Shown here: positions 25,797 to 34,725 of the stretch, one piece after another
Position numbering within the stretch: position 1 is the first letter of the stretch
Layout of the letters: every line of letters begins with the position of its first letter
DNA from: Sphingomonas asaccharolytica NBRC 15499
Lineage (GTDB): Bacteria; Pseudomonadota; Alphaproteobacteria; Sphingomonadales; Sphingomonadaceae
Direction of reading: 5' to 3'
NCBI RefSeq assembly: GCF_001598355.1
Contig: NZ_BCYU01000041.1
Span: 1-39,552 of the forward strand
DNA length: 39,552 nucleotides
Notes under the pieces: generated by a model
Told to the model about the DNA's origin: nothing
Databases searched by the model: none
The model's input: only the letters and a program-made list of their open reading frames with translations
Program-made: the position numbers and the translations under genes

Positions 25797-27581
25797 TCAG
25801 CGGAACGCCGGTTTTGTCTTGAACGGAATGTCGATCCGCGATCCCTGCGGCCCGCTTGCGAAGATGGTGAAATGGGGCGGCGGAGAGACCTGGATCGCGG
25901 CGAGATTTCGCTGGCGCGGATCGGCGCCGGTGATCGTCACGCGCAGCCGGTGACCCGCCGCGAACACATAAGCGCGCGGCGACATCGCGATATCGAGCTG
26001 GAAGCGCCGACCCGGCACGACCGCCGCACTGTCCGCCTTCAGCGCCGAATGATAGGGCAGGCCGAGATTGTCATAAGGCGCCACCGACAGTTTGCGCATC
26101 GATGCGAGCAGGCGACCGAACGATATCATGTGCACCGACCCGTCGGGCGCGACGTCTTCCAGATAGACGAACAACGGCGCGTCGCGCCGGTCGAGCGCGG
26201 CGGTCAGGTGGGCGACCGGATAGCCGGTCAGGGTCGTGTCGGACGACAATGCCCGGCTGGTGAAGGTGACGCCCTTGCCATCGAGAACTTGCGGCCAGAA
26301 CGCGAAATACTCGCCCTTGCCGACATCATAGTCGACATCGAACGCCGCGCTGCCGGGGCGCGGCACCGTCGGCGCCACGCTGCCTTTGTCGAACGCCGCG
26401 GGCCGATCGTTGGCAGCGGTTGACAGATAGAAGGGCAGGCGGGCAACCCGGGTACCGGGCAAGGTCGCCGATCGGATCAGCGCTCCGGTCCCGTTGGGGC
26501 GTTCTTCCCACCAGCTATAGAGCGGGTCGCGGTCGATCCCGTTGTCGACGCCCTTCAGATAATGATCGAAAAACCGCTGCTGCTCGTTCGGCACGCTGAA
26601 TTGCGTCGGGGGGACGCAATGACTGCCCGGACCGATGAACAATTTGCTGCGGATGTTGCCCGCCGCCTTGATCATCTGTTCGGTCGGCTCGTCCTCCCAA
26701 TTGTCCCAGAAATACCAGGCAAGGCGCGGATTCTTGAGCGCGCCCAGATGGGTATAGGGTCCGACCTCCTCCCAGAAGCGGTTGCCGGTCAGCGGCGAGA
26801 CGCTGTCGCGGAACGGCATCGTCTCCCACAATTTGCCCATCGGCGTGTTGCGGGCATGCTGGGCAACCGCCGCCTTGAGGAGCGCGCCGTCGCGATCGGC
26901 GTCGACCGGCACACTGGCGAGATCCACTTCGGGCGGCTCGTCGGGCCGCGTGTTGAATTGCGCGGTGATGCCCCCGTTGCGGACGAAGCTGTATTTGTCG
27001 AGGTCGGTCGCGCCGGTGAACACCGCGCGCAACGACGGTGGCAGCGTTCCCGCCACGAGCATCGTGGTGCCGCCGAGATACGAACAGCCGGTGATGCCGA
27101 CCTTGCCTGTCGCATAGGGCTTCTTGGCCAGCCACTCGACCAGATCGTATCCGTCATGCGCTTCGGTCTGGTCGAGAAACCCGCGCCGTGCGCCAAACGA
27201 TGCGCCCTTGCCGCGAATGTCCGCGGTCGCGACGACATAGCCCGCTTTCAGCAGGTCGCGGAAACCGAACAGCGGCGAATCGACCAGATCGACAATCTTG
27301 CCGTCGCTCACATAGCGCGCGCGGTACGGCGTGAAGGCGAAGACCACTGGATAGGTGCCGGAAAGCGCGACCCCGTCCCTCGCGGGGCGGTAGATGTTGA
27401 CCGCCAGCTTGGTGCCGTCACGGACCGGAACGTAAAGCGATTCGCGGATGAAATCGGGATTGGTGGAAGGCGTCGGCGACGCCGCAAGAGGAGCAACGGC
27501 AAAAGTAGACATTGTCGGCACGGCGACCGCAGCCAGCACCGCACCCAAGGGCCAGCCGAACCGAGTTCGCGTCTTCGCCAT
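25797..27581 (-). CDS. CocE/NonD family (S15-type) alpha/beta hydrolase, exported
   Basis: This 594-residue protein has a signal segment (GAVLAAVAVPTMSTFAVA) and the S15/CocE fold: YVPVRDGTKLAVNIYRP at the start, TADIRGKGAS, the nucleophile Ser 167 in GITGCSYLGG, a GPGSHC segment with the likely catalytic His, and a C-terminal jelly-roll domain ending in LRVTITGADPR. Members hydrolyse esters or amides such as cocaine, cephalosporin esters or X-Pro peptides, so the substrate cannot be fixed. It lies between a MarR gene upstream and TonB receptor 2 downstream. A promoter candidate lies in the 154-base gap before it. It may cleave a periplasmic ester taken up by receptor 2. Confidence 0.9.
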   Translation of the reverse strand: MAKTRTRFGWPLGAVLAAVAVPTMSTFAVAPLAASPTPSTNPDFIRESLYVPVRDGTKLAVNIYRPARDGVALSGTYPVVFAFTPYRARYVSDGKIVDLVDSPLFGFRDLLKAGYVVATADIRGKGASFGARRGFLDQTEAHDGYDLVEWLAKKPYATGKVGITGCSYLGGTTMLVAGTLPPSLRAVFTGATDLDKYSFVRNGGITAQFNTRPDEPPEVDLASVPVDADRDGALLKAAVAQHARNTPMGKLWETMPFRDSVSPLTGNRFWEEVGPYTHLGALKNPRLAWYFWDNWEDEPTEQMIKAAGNIRSKLFIGPGSHCVPPTQFSVPNEQQRFFDHYLKGVDNGIDRDPLYSWWEERPNGTGALIRSATLPGTRVARLPFYLSTAANDRPAAFDKGSVAPTVPRPGSAAFDVDYDVGKGEYFAFWPQVLDGKGVTFTSRALSSDTTLTGYPVAHLTAALDRRDAPLFVYLEDVAPDGSVHMISFGRLLASMRKLSVAPYDNLGLPYHSALKADSAAVVPGRRFQLDIAMSPRAYVFAAGHRLRVTITGADPRQRNLAAIQVSPPPHFTIFASGPQGSRIDIPFKTKPAFR

Positions 27582-27626
27582 TCCTCTCTCCCGACCTCGC
27601 CGATCTGCTGCGGCAATGGTTGGGGG

Positions 27627-27670
27627 ACATAACCATATTTAGTGGAGCATTGCAACTATTATGAATGCAA
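27627..27670 (-). promoter_or_regulatory. Promoter and possible MarR operator upstream of the CocE-type gene
   Basis: On the leftward strand a TTGCAA box (27650-27655), 17-base spacer and TTATGT (27627-27632) form a good promoter for the hydrolase gene. Arms TTGCA (27650-27654) and TGCAA (27666-27670), with 11 bases between, make an inverted repeat over the -35 box, a likely site for the adjacent MarR regulator. The rest of the 27582-27735 gap shows nothing else clear. Confidence 0.55.
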
Positions 27671-27735
27671 ACCTTTGTCGGCGAGCACGCGCCCGCGCCC
27701 GCCGGTCCAGGCGTGCATTTCACCGGGATTCGGGC

Positions 27736-28197
27736 TCAGTCTTCCTTGGCTTCGATACGTTGCAGCAAGTCGATCAGCATCCGCCGTTCTTCGGCGCTCA
27801 AATCCGACAACAGCCGCTGCTCGTGCTTGCGGATACGCTTCGAACCTGCCGCCAAAGCGTCGCTGCCGGCCGGCGTGATGGTCAGCGCGAAGGCACGCCG
27901 GTCTTCCTCGGCGGTGCGGCGATCGATCAGACCGGCATCGACCAGTTCGTTGATCAGCGAAACCATGTTGGCGCGCTGGATGCCCAGCGCGCGCCCCGCC
28001 GTTCCCTGGTTGATCCCGGGATTGGCGGCGACGACGGAAAGAATGCCGAACAGGACCTGGCGAATTCCGGTTCCGCCCATCGCGCGCGAAAAGTCATTGC
28101 CGAACACGGTCGAGGCGCGGCGGAGATGATATCCGGCGAGCTCTTCGAGCACGCCCAGCGCGATCCTGATTTCCCGATCCCCCGTTTCGACGTCCAA
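27736..28197 (-). CDS. MarR-family transcriptional regulator (CocE-receptor operon)
   Basis: This is a 153-residue winged-helix MarR protein. The helix-turn-helix region is NQGTAGRALGIQRANMVSLINEL, followed by the wing with the EEDRRAFALTIT pattern and dimerisation helices at both ends. It is co-directional with, and just upstream of, the CocE-type hydrolase and receptor 2 genes, and an inverted repeat lies in the gap between. It is only loosely similar to the MarR protein at 12649-13122, so the two are unlikely to be recent duplicates. The ligand is unknown. Confidence 0.9.
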   Translation of the reverse strand: MDVETGDREIRIALGVLEELAGYHLRRASTVFGNDFSRAMGGTGIRQVLFGILSVVAANPGINQGTAGRALGIQRANMVSLINELVDAGLIDRRTAEEDRRAFALTITPAGSDALAAGSKRIRKHEQRLLSDLSAEERRMLIDLLQRIEAKED

Positions 28198-28297
28198 TCA
28201 ACTTCTCCTGCGGTCGCACTGACATGGTGCGCGATAACGCTCTTCGTCGCAACGCGCGCCCTAAAAGCATTTGCTCGGGCGCCCGAAACGCCATGCG

Positions 28298-29848
28298 TTA
28301 TCGGCTGGAGAAGCGCGCCGCTAGACCGGGATCGCGAACGCAGCGGAATGACGATGCCTCGCTCCGATCGCCGATCCCATCATAGCGCGCGATTTCGGGG
28401 AACGGACATAATGTGCGCGAGAAGACCGGCGCGCCGTCCTTTACCCGCGCCCCGGTGATGGCGCCCGGAGCACGTGCCTTTTCGACCCAGTCGATCAGCG
28501 ACCACAGGATATCGCGCGATGGATCGCCGGGCGCGCTCGGCTGCCCCGATCCGCCGAATTGGTCGACGCCGGGGCCGCCGCGGCAATGGTACATGCCGGG
28601 CACCATGTACAGCTTGACGGCGTTCCGCAGCCGCGCCTCGCCCCCGTTCGCGGCGGCGAGCGACGTGTAATAATCGATCGTCGGCCCGGCGATGACCGAC
28701 GGATCCTGCCAGCCCTGGTAGATGATCGCCTTGTGACCCTGCGCCACGAACGGCGCCACCCGCACGCTGTCCGCGCGCAATTGCGGCATCGCCCGGTTGA
28801 CCGCCGCCAGATCGGCGGTGCGGCGGAAGGTATTTTCGTCCCAATAGGGGTTATTGTAGACCGCATCCGCCCACATCGCGCGCAGCAGCGGGGAAGGCGG
28901 CCCGGGGCGCGTCCTGACGCCGGGGAGCAGCCCCTTGTCCATCGGGCGACCGTTCTCGTCGGGCATGGGCGCGACGATTGCCTGGAGCGTCGCGACCTTC
29001 GGCGCGCTCAGGCAGCCGTCGGTCTGGCCGGGCGCGCACGCGAGCGAGGCGGGCGGGAAGTGACAAGCGAGCGGATTCTCGACCACGCCGTCGACCACAC
29101 CGTCATTGCCGTCGCACGCGCGATTGGCCCGCGCTTCGTAGAGCGACCAGTCGGCATCGGACAGGGCGCCCGCCGGCTCGCGCTTCTGCAGCAGGGAGAA
29201 CCACATCATTCGCACCGAGATCAGCGGCATGTAGGGCCCCGGCGCGCCTGCGACGACGCCGTCATAATCGGCGGGATAGACCTGCATTTCCTTCAGCGCC
29301 TGGCGTCCCCCGCCTGAGCAGCCGAGGAAATAGCTGCGGTCGGCCGGCTTGCCGTAGAAAAGCGCGACGACCCTCTTGGCCGCGAGCGCGGTCAAATGGA
29401 CTGCGCGATGTTCGTAATCGACCCGCGCTTTCCTGTCCGCCATCCAGCGTGCCTGGCTCACCTTGTGCCCGCTGTCGGTGGTGACCGTGGCGAAACCTTC
29501 CGCGACGCGGCGGCTCATGTCGCTATAGTTGAAGACGCCGGCGTCCCCTCCGACGCCGGCGCCGAGCAGGCGGCCGTTCCACCGCCCGTTCATCGGCAAC
29601 CATAATTCGAAGCCGATATTGCCCTCGATCGTGCCTTCGACGCGGCACATCGGGACCGCGACGGGAATCGGTTTGTAGAAACTGTCGGTCTCTGGACTCC
29701 AGGTCGGGGCGGGGACGATCGCGGTGGCCGCGGTCACTTTGACGGCCCCCGCCATATTTCCCTCGAGTGCCCGGCAATCCGTGGCGTGCGCGGGCATCGA
29801 CCATAAGGAGGCCGCGGCAAAAGCGGCCGCCGACGCCTGCGCGCGCAT
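28298..29848 (-). CDS. Tannase/feruloyl-esterase family hydrolase, exported
   Basis: This is a 516-residue member of the tannase family, which includes fungal tannase and feruloyl esterases and bacterial MHETase. The family CS-D-HC signature is complete: Cys 177-Ser 178 in GCSGGGRQ, Asp 382 in YQGWQDPSV and His 421-Cys 422 in MYHCRGGPG, so the two cysteines can bridge the triad. The signal peptide ends near AHA at residue 22. The lid region contains a DGNDGVVDGVVENP calcium-binding-type loop, as in this family. The ATG overlaps the stop of TonB receptor 3 by one base (TGATG), so expression is coupled. The likely role is cleavage of an aromatic or phenolic ester in the periplasm or at the cell surface; the exact ester is not known. 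Confidence 0.92.
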   Translation of the reverse strand: MRAQASAAAFAAASLWSMPAHATDCRALEGNMAGAVKVTAATAIVPAPTWSPETDSFYKPIPVAVPMCRVEGTIEGNIGFELWLPMNGRWNGRLLGAGVGGDAGVFNYSDMSRRVAEGFATVTTDSGHKVSQARWMADRKARVDYEHRAVHLTALAAKRVVALFYGKPADRSYFLGCSGGGRQALKEMQVYPADYDGVVAGAPGPYMPLISVRMMWFSLLQKREPAGALSDADWSLYEARANRACDGNDGVVDGVVENPLACHFPPASLACAPGQTDGCLSAPKVATLQAIVAPMPDENGRPMDKGLLPGVRTRPGPPSPLLRAMWADAVYNNPYWDENTFRRTADLAAVNRAMPQLRADSVRVAPFVAQGHKAIIYQGWQDPSVIAGPTIDYYTSLAAANGGEARLRNAVKLYMVPGMYHCRGGPGVDQFGGSGQPSAPGDPSRDILWSLIDWVEKARAPGAITGARVKDGAPVFSRTLCPFPEIARYDGIGDRSEASSFRCVRDPGLAARFSSR

Positions 29849-32517
29849 CAGAACTTCACTCCCGCCGTTACCGAGAACAAGCGCGGGATCGGATTGGCCG
29901 ATTGCGGGTCGTATCCGCGCGTGGTGTCGACGAACGGCGGGTTCTGGTTGAACAGGTTGCGCACGTCGAACGACAAGGTGAAGCGCTTGGCGATGTCGAC
30001 CCCGAGGAACAGGTCGACAGTATCGTAGCCGCTGACCCGCTGGACCGGCGCCAGCGTGTTGTTGTCATAGGGCGACAGGTGGTTCCACGTCACCCGCGCA
30101 CGCCATGGACCAGCGGCCACGCCCAGATCGGCCTGGGTGCGGAATTTCTGCGGAAAGTTTATCTTGCCCAGCACATCGACCAGCGGGGCGCCCGGGACCG
30201 CCGCGAATTTGTACTTGGTGTAATAGGTGCCGTTGATCCCGCCATCGACCCTGACGCTGCCGATCGTCCAGGTGTAGTTCGCCCCGAAATCGACGCCGCC
30301 GACCAACGAGGTGCCGAGGTTCTGGCGCCGCCCGTCGACGATGAACGATACCGCGCTCTGGTTGATCGCCTGGTTGATCGGCAGCCCCGAATTGACCAGC
30401 GCAGTGACTTGCGCGGGGGTCGGATTGAGGGTCACGAACGAGGTGTAGAGCGGGTTCGTCAGGATGCCCGGCGTGCCGCGTAGAGCCTGAATCTGGTTGG
30501 TGTATTTGATGTCGAAATAGGTCGCGCTGAGCGTCAGGCCGTCGATCGGTTTGACCTCCGCGCCGACCGACCAGGTCTTTGCCTTTTCGGGCTTGAGGCC
30601 AGGATTGCCGCCGGCGATGCCAATACCGGTCAGATTGCCGTTGGCTCCCGGCAAGGTGTCGTAATACAGGCCCGCGCCGCCCCCGATCTGCGACACTTCG
30701 GCAAAGGTCGGCGCGCGGAACGACGTGCCGTAGGTGCCACGAATGGTGACCCCGCTAACGGGTTTCCAGGTGACGCCGAACTTGGGGTTCGTGGTGTCGC
30801 CGAAATCGCTATAATGTTCGTAGCGTCCAGCGACCGACAGCGACAATTCCCTGAAGCCGGGGATCGCGTTGTCCGCGCCGAAGATCGGTACGTAAAGCTC
30901 GCCGAACACCGCGTTGACGGTGCGCGACCCGTGGTCGCCGACATGGACGTGCGCGACCGAGTTGCCGGTGGCAAGGTCGGTGAAGGTGTACTCGACGCGA
31001 TGTTCGCCGCCCAGGGCGACGCGCACCTTGCCGCCAGGCAGGCGCAACAGCGACCCGTTGACCTGGCCGTTGATCACGTCGAGCCGCGTCGCACCGATGA
31101 TCTGGAAGTAATTGTCGCGGATTTTCGCGAGCGTCGCCGGGTTATTCGGCCCGCCGAACACGTTGAGCGCGGTCGCCGGATTGGTGTCGGCGAGCGCGGC
31201 ATTGAGCGCGGCGGTGTTCACGCCCAGACGGCGGTCGGCGATGTCGTACGACTTGCCGTGCGAATAATAAGCGGTCGCCTGCCAATCGCCGAACAGCTTG
31301 GCCTCGACCCCGCCCATCAGGTTCCACGAATAGGAATGGTATGGGTTATAATCGGGCCCGAGCTCGGGCAACAGCGAATAGGTCACCGTCTCCGATGTCG
31401 CCCCGGTGACCGGGGTCACGAAGAACGGGTTGGTGTTGCGCACCGTCGCGGTGAACGTGTCTCCCGTCCCCAGGATGATGCCTTCGCGATACGAATAGAA
31501 ACCGTCGGCGAACAGCCGGATGCGGTCGCCGATATTCTGCGACAGCGTGCCGACCACGCTGACCCGCTGTTGCGACGGGATCACCGTGTCGAGTCCGTTA
31601 TAGAAGCATTTGTTCGACGTGCCCGGGACGAGCAGGTTCTTGTTGGCGTTGGTCACGCCGCCGGTCGGAATCGCATAGCTCTGCCCGCCGACCGAGATCG
31701 TGCCGGGATTGCAATTGGTCGTGCGCAGGTCGCGGCCGCCGCGATAGCGGTTGTCGTCCTGGTACCAGGGCAGATCGGACCCGCGGAGGAAAGAGTTGCG
31801 CACGAACTCGCCGGCGATCATCGCCGATCCGCTATCCCATTTCTTGCCGACGATCGCGGCAATCTGCTGCTCGTCATAACCGCCATCGGTGAAGCCCGAG
31901 CGCAGGCGCAGTTCGGCACCGTCGAAATCCTTGCGCAGGATGAAGTTGACCACGCCGGCGATGGCATCCGAACCATAGATCGCCGAGGCGCCGTCGGCGA
32001 CCACCTCCACCCGGCTCAGCGCAATCGAGGGAAGTACCGATGGGTCGGTATATTGGCCCTGCGTGCCCTGGGGCGGGAAGCGCTTGCCGTCATAGAGCAG
32101 CAAAGTCGCGTTGGTGCCGATGCCGCGCAGGTTGATGCCGGCGCCGCGCGTGGCGTTGGCGGCGCCGTTCTGCGCGGTACCGCCGTTGCGGTTGGCACCC
32201 AGCGAGATCACCTGCGGTACCCGTCGCAGCAGGTCGTTGGTCGAGGTGACAGGCTCGTCCGCGATCTTCGCGGCGTCGATCGCGATCACGTTCGATCCGA
32301 CCGCGGCGACGCCGCGAATACGCGTGCCGGTCACGGTGATATCTGGCGTCGTGGCGGCATCATCGCCGGCAGGGGCCGTTGTCGTCTGGGCGGGCGTGGT
32401 CTGGTCGTCGGCCGGCGCGACAGGCGCGGTCTGGGCGGCGGCGGGCAAAGCCAGCCCGATAGTCAGCGCGGCGGTACAGGTCGCCACGGCAAGCCGGCGG
32501 TAGGTTGCGTTGGTCAT
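29848..32517 (-). CDS. TonB-dependent outer-membrane receptor 3
   Basis: This is an 889-residue TonB receptor. ATG 32517 follows a GGGAGAGGAAAAG ribosome site; the upstream ATG 32535 would overlap that site and is less likely. The signal peptide ends at AAAQ, a Pro/Thr-rich stretch follows, then a TonB-box-like DITVTGTRIRG, the plug with INLRGIG and RVEVVADGASAIYGSDAIAGVVN, and a barrel ending in the terminal Phe (AGVKF). It is a paralogue of receptor 2. It lies 65 bases after the multipass membrane protein gene and is coupled to the tannase-family gene, so it probably takes up that enzyme's substrate or product. Confidence 0.94.
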   Translation of the reverse strand: MTNATYRRLAVATCTAALTIGLALPAAAQTAPVAPADDQTTPAQTTTAPAGDDAATTPDITVTGTRIRGVAAVGSNVIAIDAAKIADEPVTSTNDLLRRVPQVISLGANRNGGTAQNGAANATRGAGINLRGIGTNATLLLYDGKRFPPQGTQGQYTDPSVLPSIALSRVEVVADGASAIYGSDAIAGVVNFILRKDFDGAELRLRSGFTDGGYDEQQIAAIVGKKWDSGSAMIAGEFVRNSFLRGSDLPWYQDDNRYRGGRDLRTTNCNPGTISVGGQSYAIPTGGVTNANKNLLVPGTSNKCFYNGLDTVIPSQQRVSVVGTLSQNIGDRIRLFADGFYSYREGIILGTGDTFTATVRNTNPFFVTPVTGATSETVTYSLLPELGPDYNPYHSYSWNLMGGVEAKLFGDWQATAYYSHGKSYDIADRRLGVNTAALNAALADTNPATALNVFGGPNNPATLAKIRDNYFQIIGATRLDVINGQVNGSLLRLPGGKVRVALGGEHRVEYTFTDLATGNSVAHVHVGDHGSRTVNAVFGELYVPIFGADNAIPGFRELSLSVAGRYEHYSDFGDTTNPKFGVTWKPVSGVTIRGTYGTSFRAPTFAEVSQIGGGAGLYYDTLPGANGNLTGIGIAGGNPGLKPEKAKTWSVGAEVKPIDGLTLSATYFDIKYTNQIQALRGTPGILTNPLYTSFVTLNPTPAQVTALVNSGLPINQAINQSAVSFIVDGRRQNLGTSLVGGVDFGANYTWTIGSVRVDGGINGTYYTKYKFAAVPGAPLVDVLGKINFPQKFRTQADLGVAAGPWRARVTWNHLSPYDNNTLAPVQRVSGYDTVDLFLGVDIAKRFTLSFDVRNLFNQNPPFVDTTRGYDPQSANPIPRLFSVTAGVKF

Positions 32518-32581
32518 CTTTTCCTCTCCCTTCATGACTGCGGCGTCGTGGCGCGCCGTTCCGGTCGTTCGTATCTGTCGT

Positions 32582-33610
32582 TTATGGGCTCTCCGCCCGG
32601 GCCGCCCGCAGCGACGCGGAAAGGCGGGGGGCGACGGCCAGCAGGACGATCGCTGCGATCAGGATCGCGGCACCGGCATATTCGGCGGCGCTGGGCGCGC
32701 GCAGACCCCAGAATGCGGCGAGGATCGCCGACCCGGCAACGCCCGCGATCAGGCTCGAGGCGCGCTCGAGCGGCACGCAATAGGCGTTCTCGCGCGGGTC
32801 GAGCAGGATGATCACCGAAAAGACCGACACGACAGTCAGGGTCAGTGCGATCACGGCCAGCCAGATCATCACCGGATCGGCCCACACGCCGACGAACCCG
32901 AACGACAATTGCCCGGCCTGATTGCCGAATCCGGCAGCGGAGATCAGCGCCAGGATCGCCACCGCAGCGGGCAACGCGATAACCTTTTCCTCGACGAAAT
33001 ATTTGCGGACCGAGGCGGGGTCGCCGGTCTTAGACACCCGCGTCATCATCGTCAGGCGCAGGAAGTAGCCGATCGTGTAGAGCACGACCGTCAGGATCGC
33101 GAGCGGGGGCAGGTTCAGTCCGCCGCGCGCGCTGAGCGTGACGAACAACGCGACCGCTACCATCGCCAACGCGGCCCAGCTCCACCAATTGACGCGGCGC
33201 CGAAACATCAGGTCGACGATCGGCGCGATGATCAGGATGTCACCGCGCATCAGCAGTTGGATGAACGGCACGCTGACATTCTCGAACGTGAACGACAGCG
33301 GCACCGTGAACACGATCAGCGCCGTGCCGATGCCCGAAATCAGGGTGTAGCGTGTCGGGATCGGCACGCGCACGCCGCCGACCGTCGTCGCGTTGGCGTC
33401 GCGATACCAACCCCACCACCAGATGAAGGCATAGGTCATCAACGTATTGAGGATCAGCGACGCGGGCAGCGTCTCCAGCCCGGTCAACGGCCGCCCGATC
33501 GCGCCATGCGGCAGGCTGGTCACCAGCTTGGTGACGATGACATTGGGTAGATAGAACAGGAAATAGAGGACGACGACGCCCTCCAGCGGAAAAGCGCGTT
33601 TCACGGTCAT
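32582..33610 (-). CDS. Multipass membrane protein, EamA/DMT-like
   Basis: This 342-residue protein has roughly ten hydrophobic segments and few charged residues, the size and layout of drug/metabolite transporter (EamA) proteins. I do not recognise a specific subfamily. Its ATG overlaps the stop of the CapA-like gene by 4 bases. A CapA-like gene with a coupled transporter also occurs at 2945-5328, there with an MFS protein; the recurrence suggests the transporter carries the CapA-like enzyme's substrate or product across the inner membrane. That role is inference. Confidence 0.7.
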   Translation of the reverse strand: MTVKRAFPLEGVVVLYFLFYLPNVIVTKLVTSLPHGAIGRPLTGLETLPASLILNTLMTYAFIWWWGWYRDANATTVGGVRVPIPTRYTLISGIGTALIVFTVPLSFTFENVSVPFIQLLMRGDILIIAPIVDLMFRRRVNWWSWAALAMVAVALFVTLSARGGLNLPPLAILTVVLYTIGYFLRLTMMTRVSKTGDPASVRKYFVEEKVIALPAAVAILALISAAGFGNQAGQLSFGFVGVWADPVMIWLAVIALTLTVVSVFSVIILLDPRENAYCVPLERASSLIAGVAGSAILAAFWGLRAPSAAEYAGAAILIAAIVLLAVAPRLSASLRAARAESP

Positions 33611-34725
33611 GCCGCCACCAACTCGACCATGTCGTCGGCAACCCGGTAGCGCGCGTTGAGCCGCGCTTCGTCGGTCACCGCCGTCATATAGGCGACCATT
33701 TCGGCATATTCAGCGTCGCCGCGTGCGAGCAGCCGCGGCACCGCGTCGCGACCGATGTGGAGCGGCAGGAAGCCGGCGCGGACCAGTTTGCCGCCTGCGA
33801 TCTCCAGACGCGCGATCATCGACAGGGCCGACGCTTTGGGAAAATTGTACAGGCTGTCGAAATCGGGCTCCCATTCCTCGGCGAGCACGCGGATCTCGTT
33901 GAAGCTCTTGGACGCGGCATGGACCGGGTCCATCTTGAGATCGGTCGCGAAATTGCACAGCGAATAAAAGACCGGTTTGCCGTCGATCAGTTCGCAGCCC
34001 TTGAGGATATGCGCGTGCCCACCCAGGATCGCGTCTGCCCCCGCCGCGATCGTCGCGCGCGCGACATCGCGCTGATAATCGGCGATCGTCGCGCGGACGA
34101 AATGGATTCCCCAATGGTGCGAGACGATCACCACATCGTGGCTCGCCTTGGCCTTGCGCACGTCGTCTTCCAGTGCAGCGAGGTCGTCGCGGTGGGGATA
34201 GGAATGAACGCGCGCGGGGGTGCCAGGCTGATCGTGCTCGATCTGCTCGTAGATCGTATGCGCGCGCATCGGCGCACAGCCCGGGCGGCGCTCGTCGGCC
34301 CAATAGCTGTGCGGCAGGATGCTCGAATAAGCGAGGAACGCGACCGTGCTACCGTCGGGCAGGGTGAAGCTGACAGGCGCGCGCGCCTCGGCGATATTGG
34401 CACCCGCGCCGACGACCTTCAGACCAGCGGCCCGCAGATTGTCCCTGGTCTCGAAGAACGCGTCATTGCCCCAATCGAGCACATGATTGCCCGCCATCGA
34501 GATGATGTCGAACCCCGCACGGCCGAGCGCAGCGGCGCCGTCCGGCCGCGCCAGCACGGCGTGGCGCGCCTGCGGCAGGCGGACGCCCTTGTCCGCGAAG
34601 CTGGTCTCCAACTGCCCGAACGTGATGTCGGCCGACCGCAGCAGGTCGCGCGTCGCGTCGTAGCTTTCGTCGTAATTGTCGCGATCTGGCGCGAGATCGC
34701 CGGTGGCGAGGATGATCGCCATCAT
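33607..34725 (-). CDS. CapA-family (PGA_cap) metallophosphatase-fold protein, copy 2
   Basis: This is a 372-residue paralogue of the protein at 2945-4060. It has the same series of motifs: ATGDLAPD with the metal Asp, FGQLE, MAGNHVLDWG, SHHWGIHF and the GGHAH metal motif. The later YSLGNF of the family reads YSLCNF here. The N-terminus has no signal peptide. The frame is open upstream, but ATG 34725 overlaps the P450 stop by 4 bases and gives a family-like start. The gene is thus coupled to the P450 before it and the multipass protein after it. Its place behind a P450 points to a step in catabolism of an oxidised intermediate, rather than to capsule synthesis. Confidence 0.86.
   Translation of the reverse strand: MMAIILATGDLAPDRDNYDESYDATRDLLRSADITFGQLETSFADKGVRLPQARHAVLARPDGAAALGRAGFDIISMAGNHVLDWGNDAFFETRDNLRAAGLKVVGAGANIAEARAPVSFTLPDGSTVAFLAYSSILPHSYWADERRPGCAPMRAHTIYEQIEHDQPGTPARVHSYPHRDDLAALEDDVRKAKASHDVVIVSHHWGIHFVRATIADYQRDVARATIAAGADAILGGHAHILKGCELIDGKPVFYSLCNFATDLKMDPVHAASKSFNEIRVLAEEWEPDFDSLYNFPKASALSMIARLEIAGGKLVRAGFLPLHIGRDAVPRLLARGDAEYAEMVAYMTAVTDEARLNARYRVADDMVELVAA

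Noticed and set aside
22908..26423. Long open frame of 1171 codons on the + strand
   Set aside because: It lies opposite TonB receptor 2 and the CocE-type gene, whose domains, signal peptides and terminator are clear. The + product is Arg- and Asp-rich with no recognisable domain, as expected from codon bias in GC-rich DNA.
30814..32811. Open frame of 665 codons on the + strand
   Set aside because: It is antisense to TonB receptor 3 and the multipass membrane gene; composition and lack of start signals mark it as a shadow.
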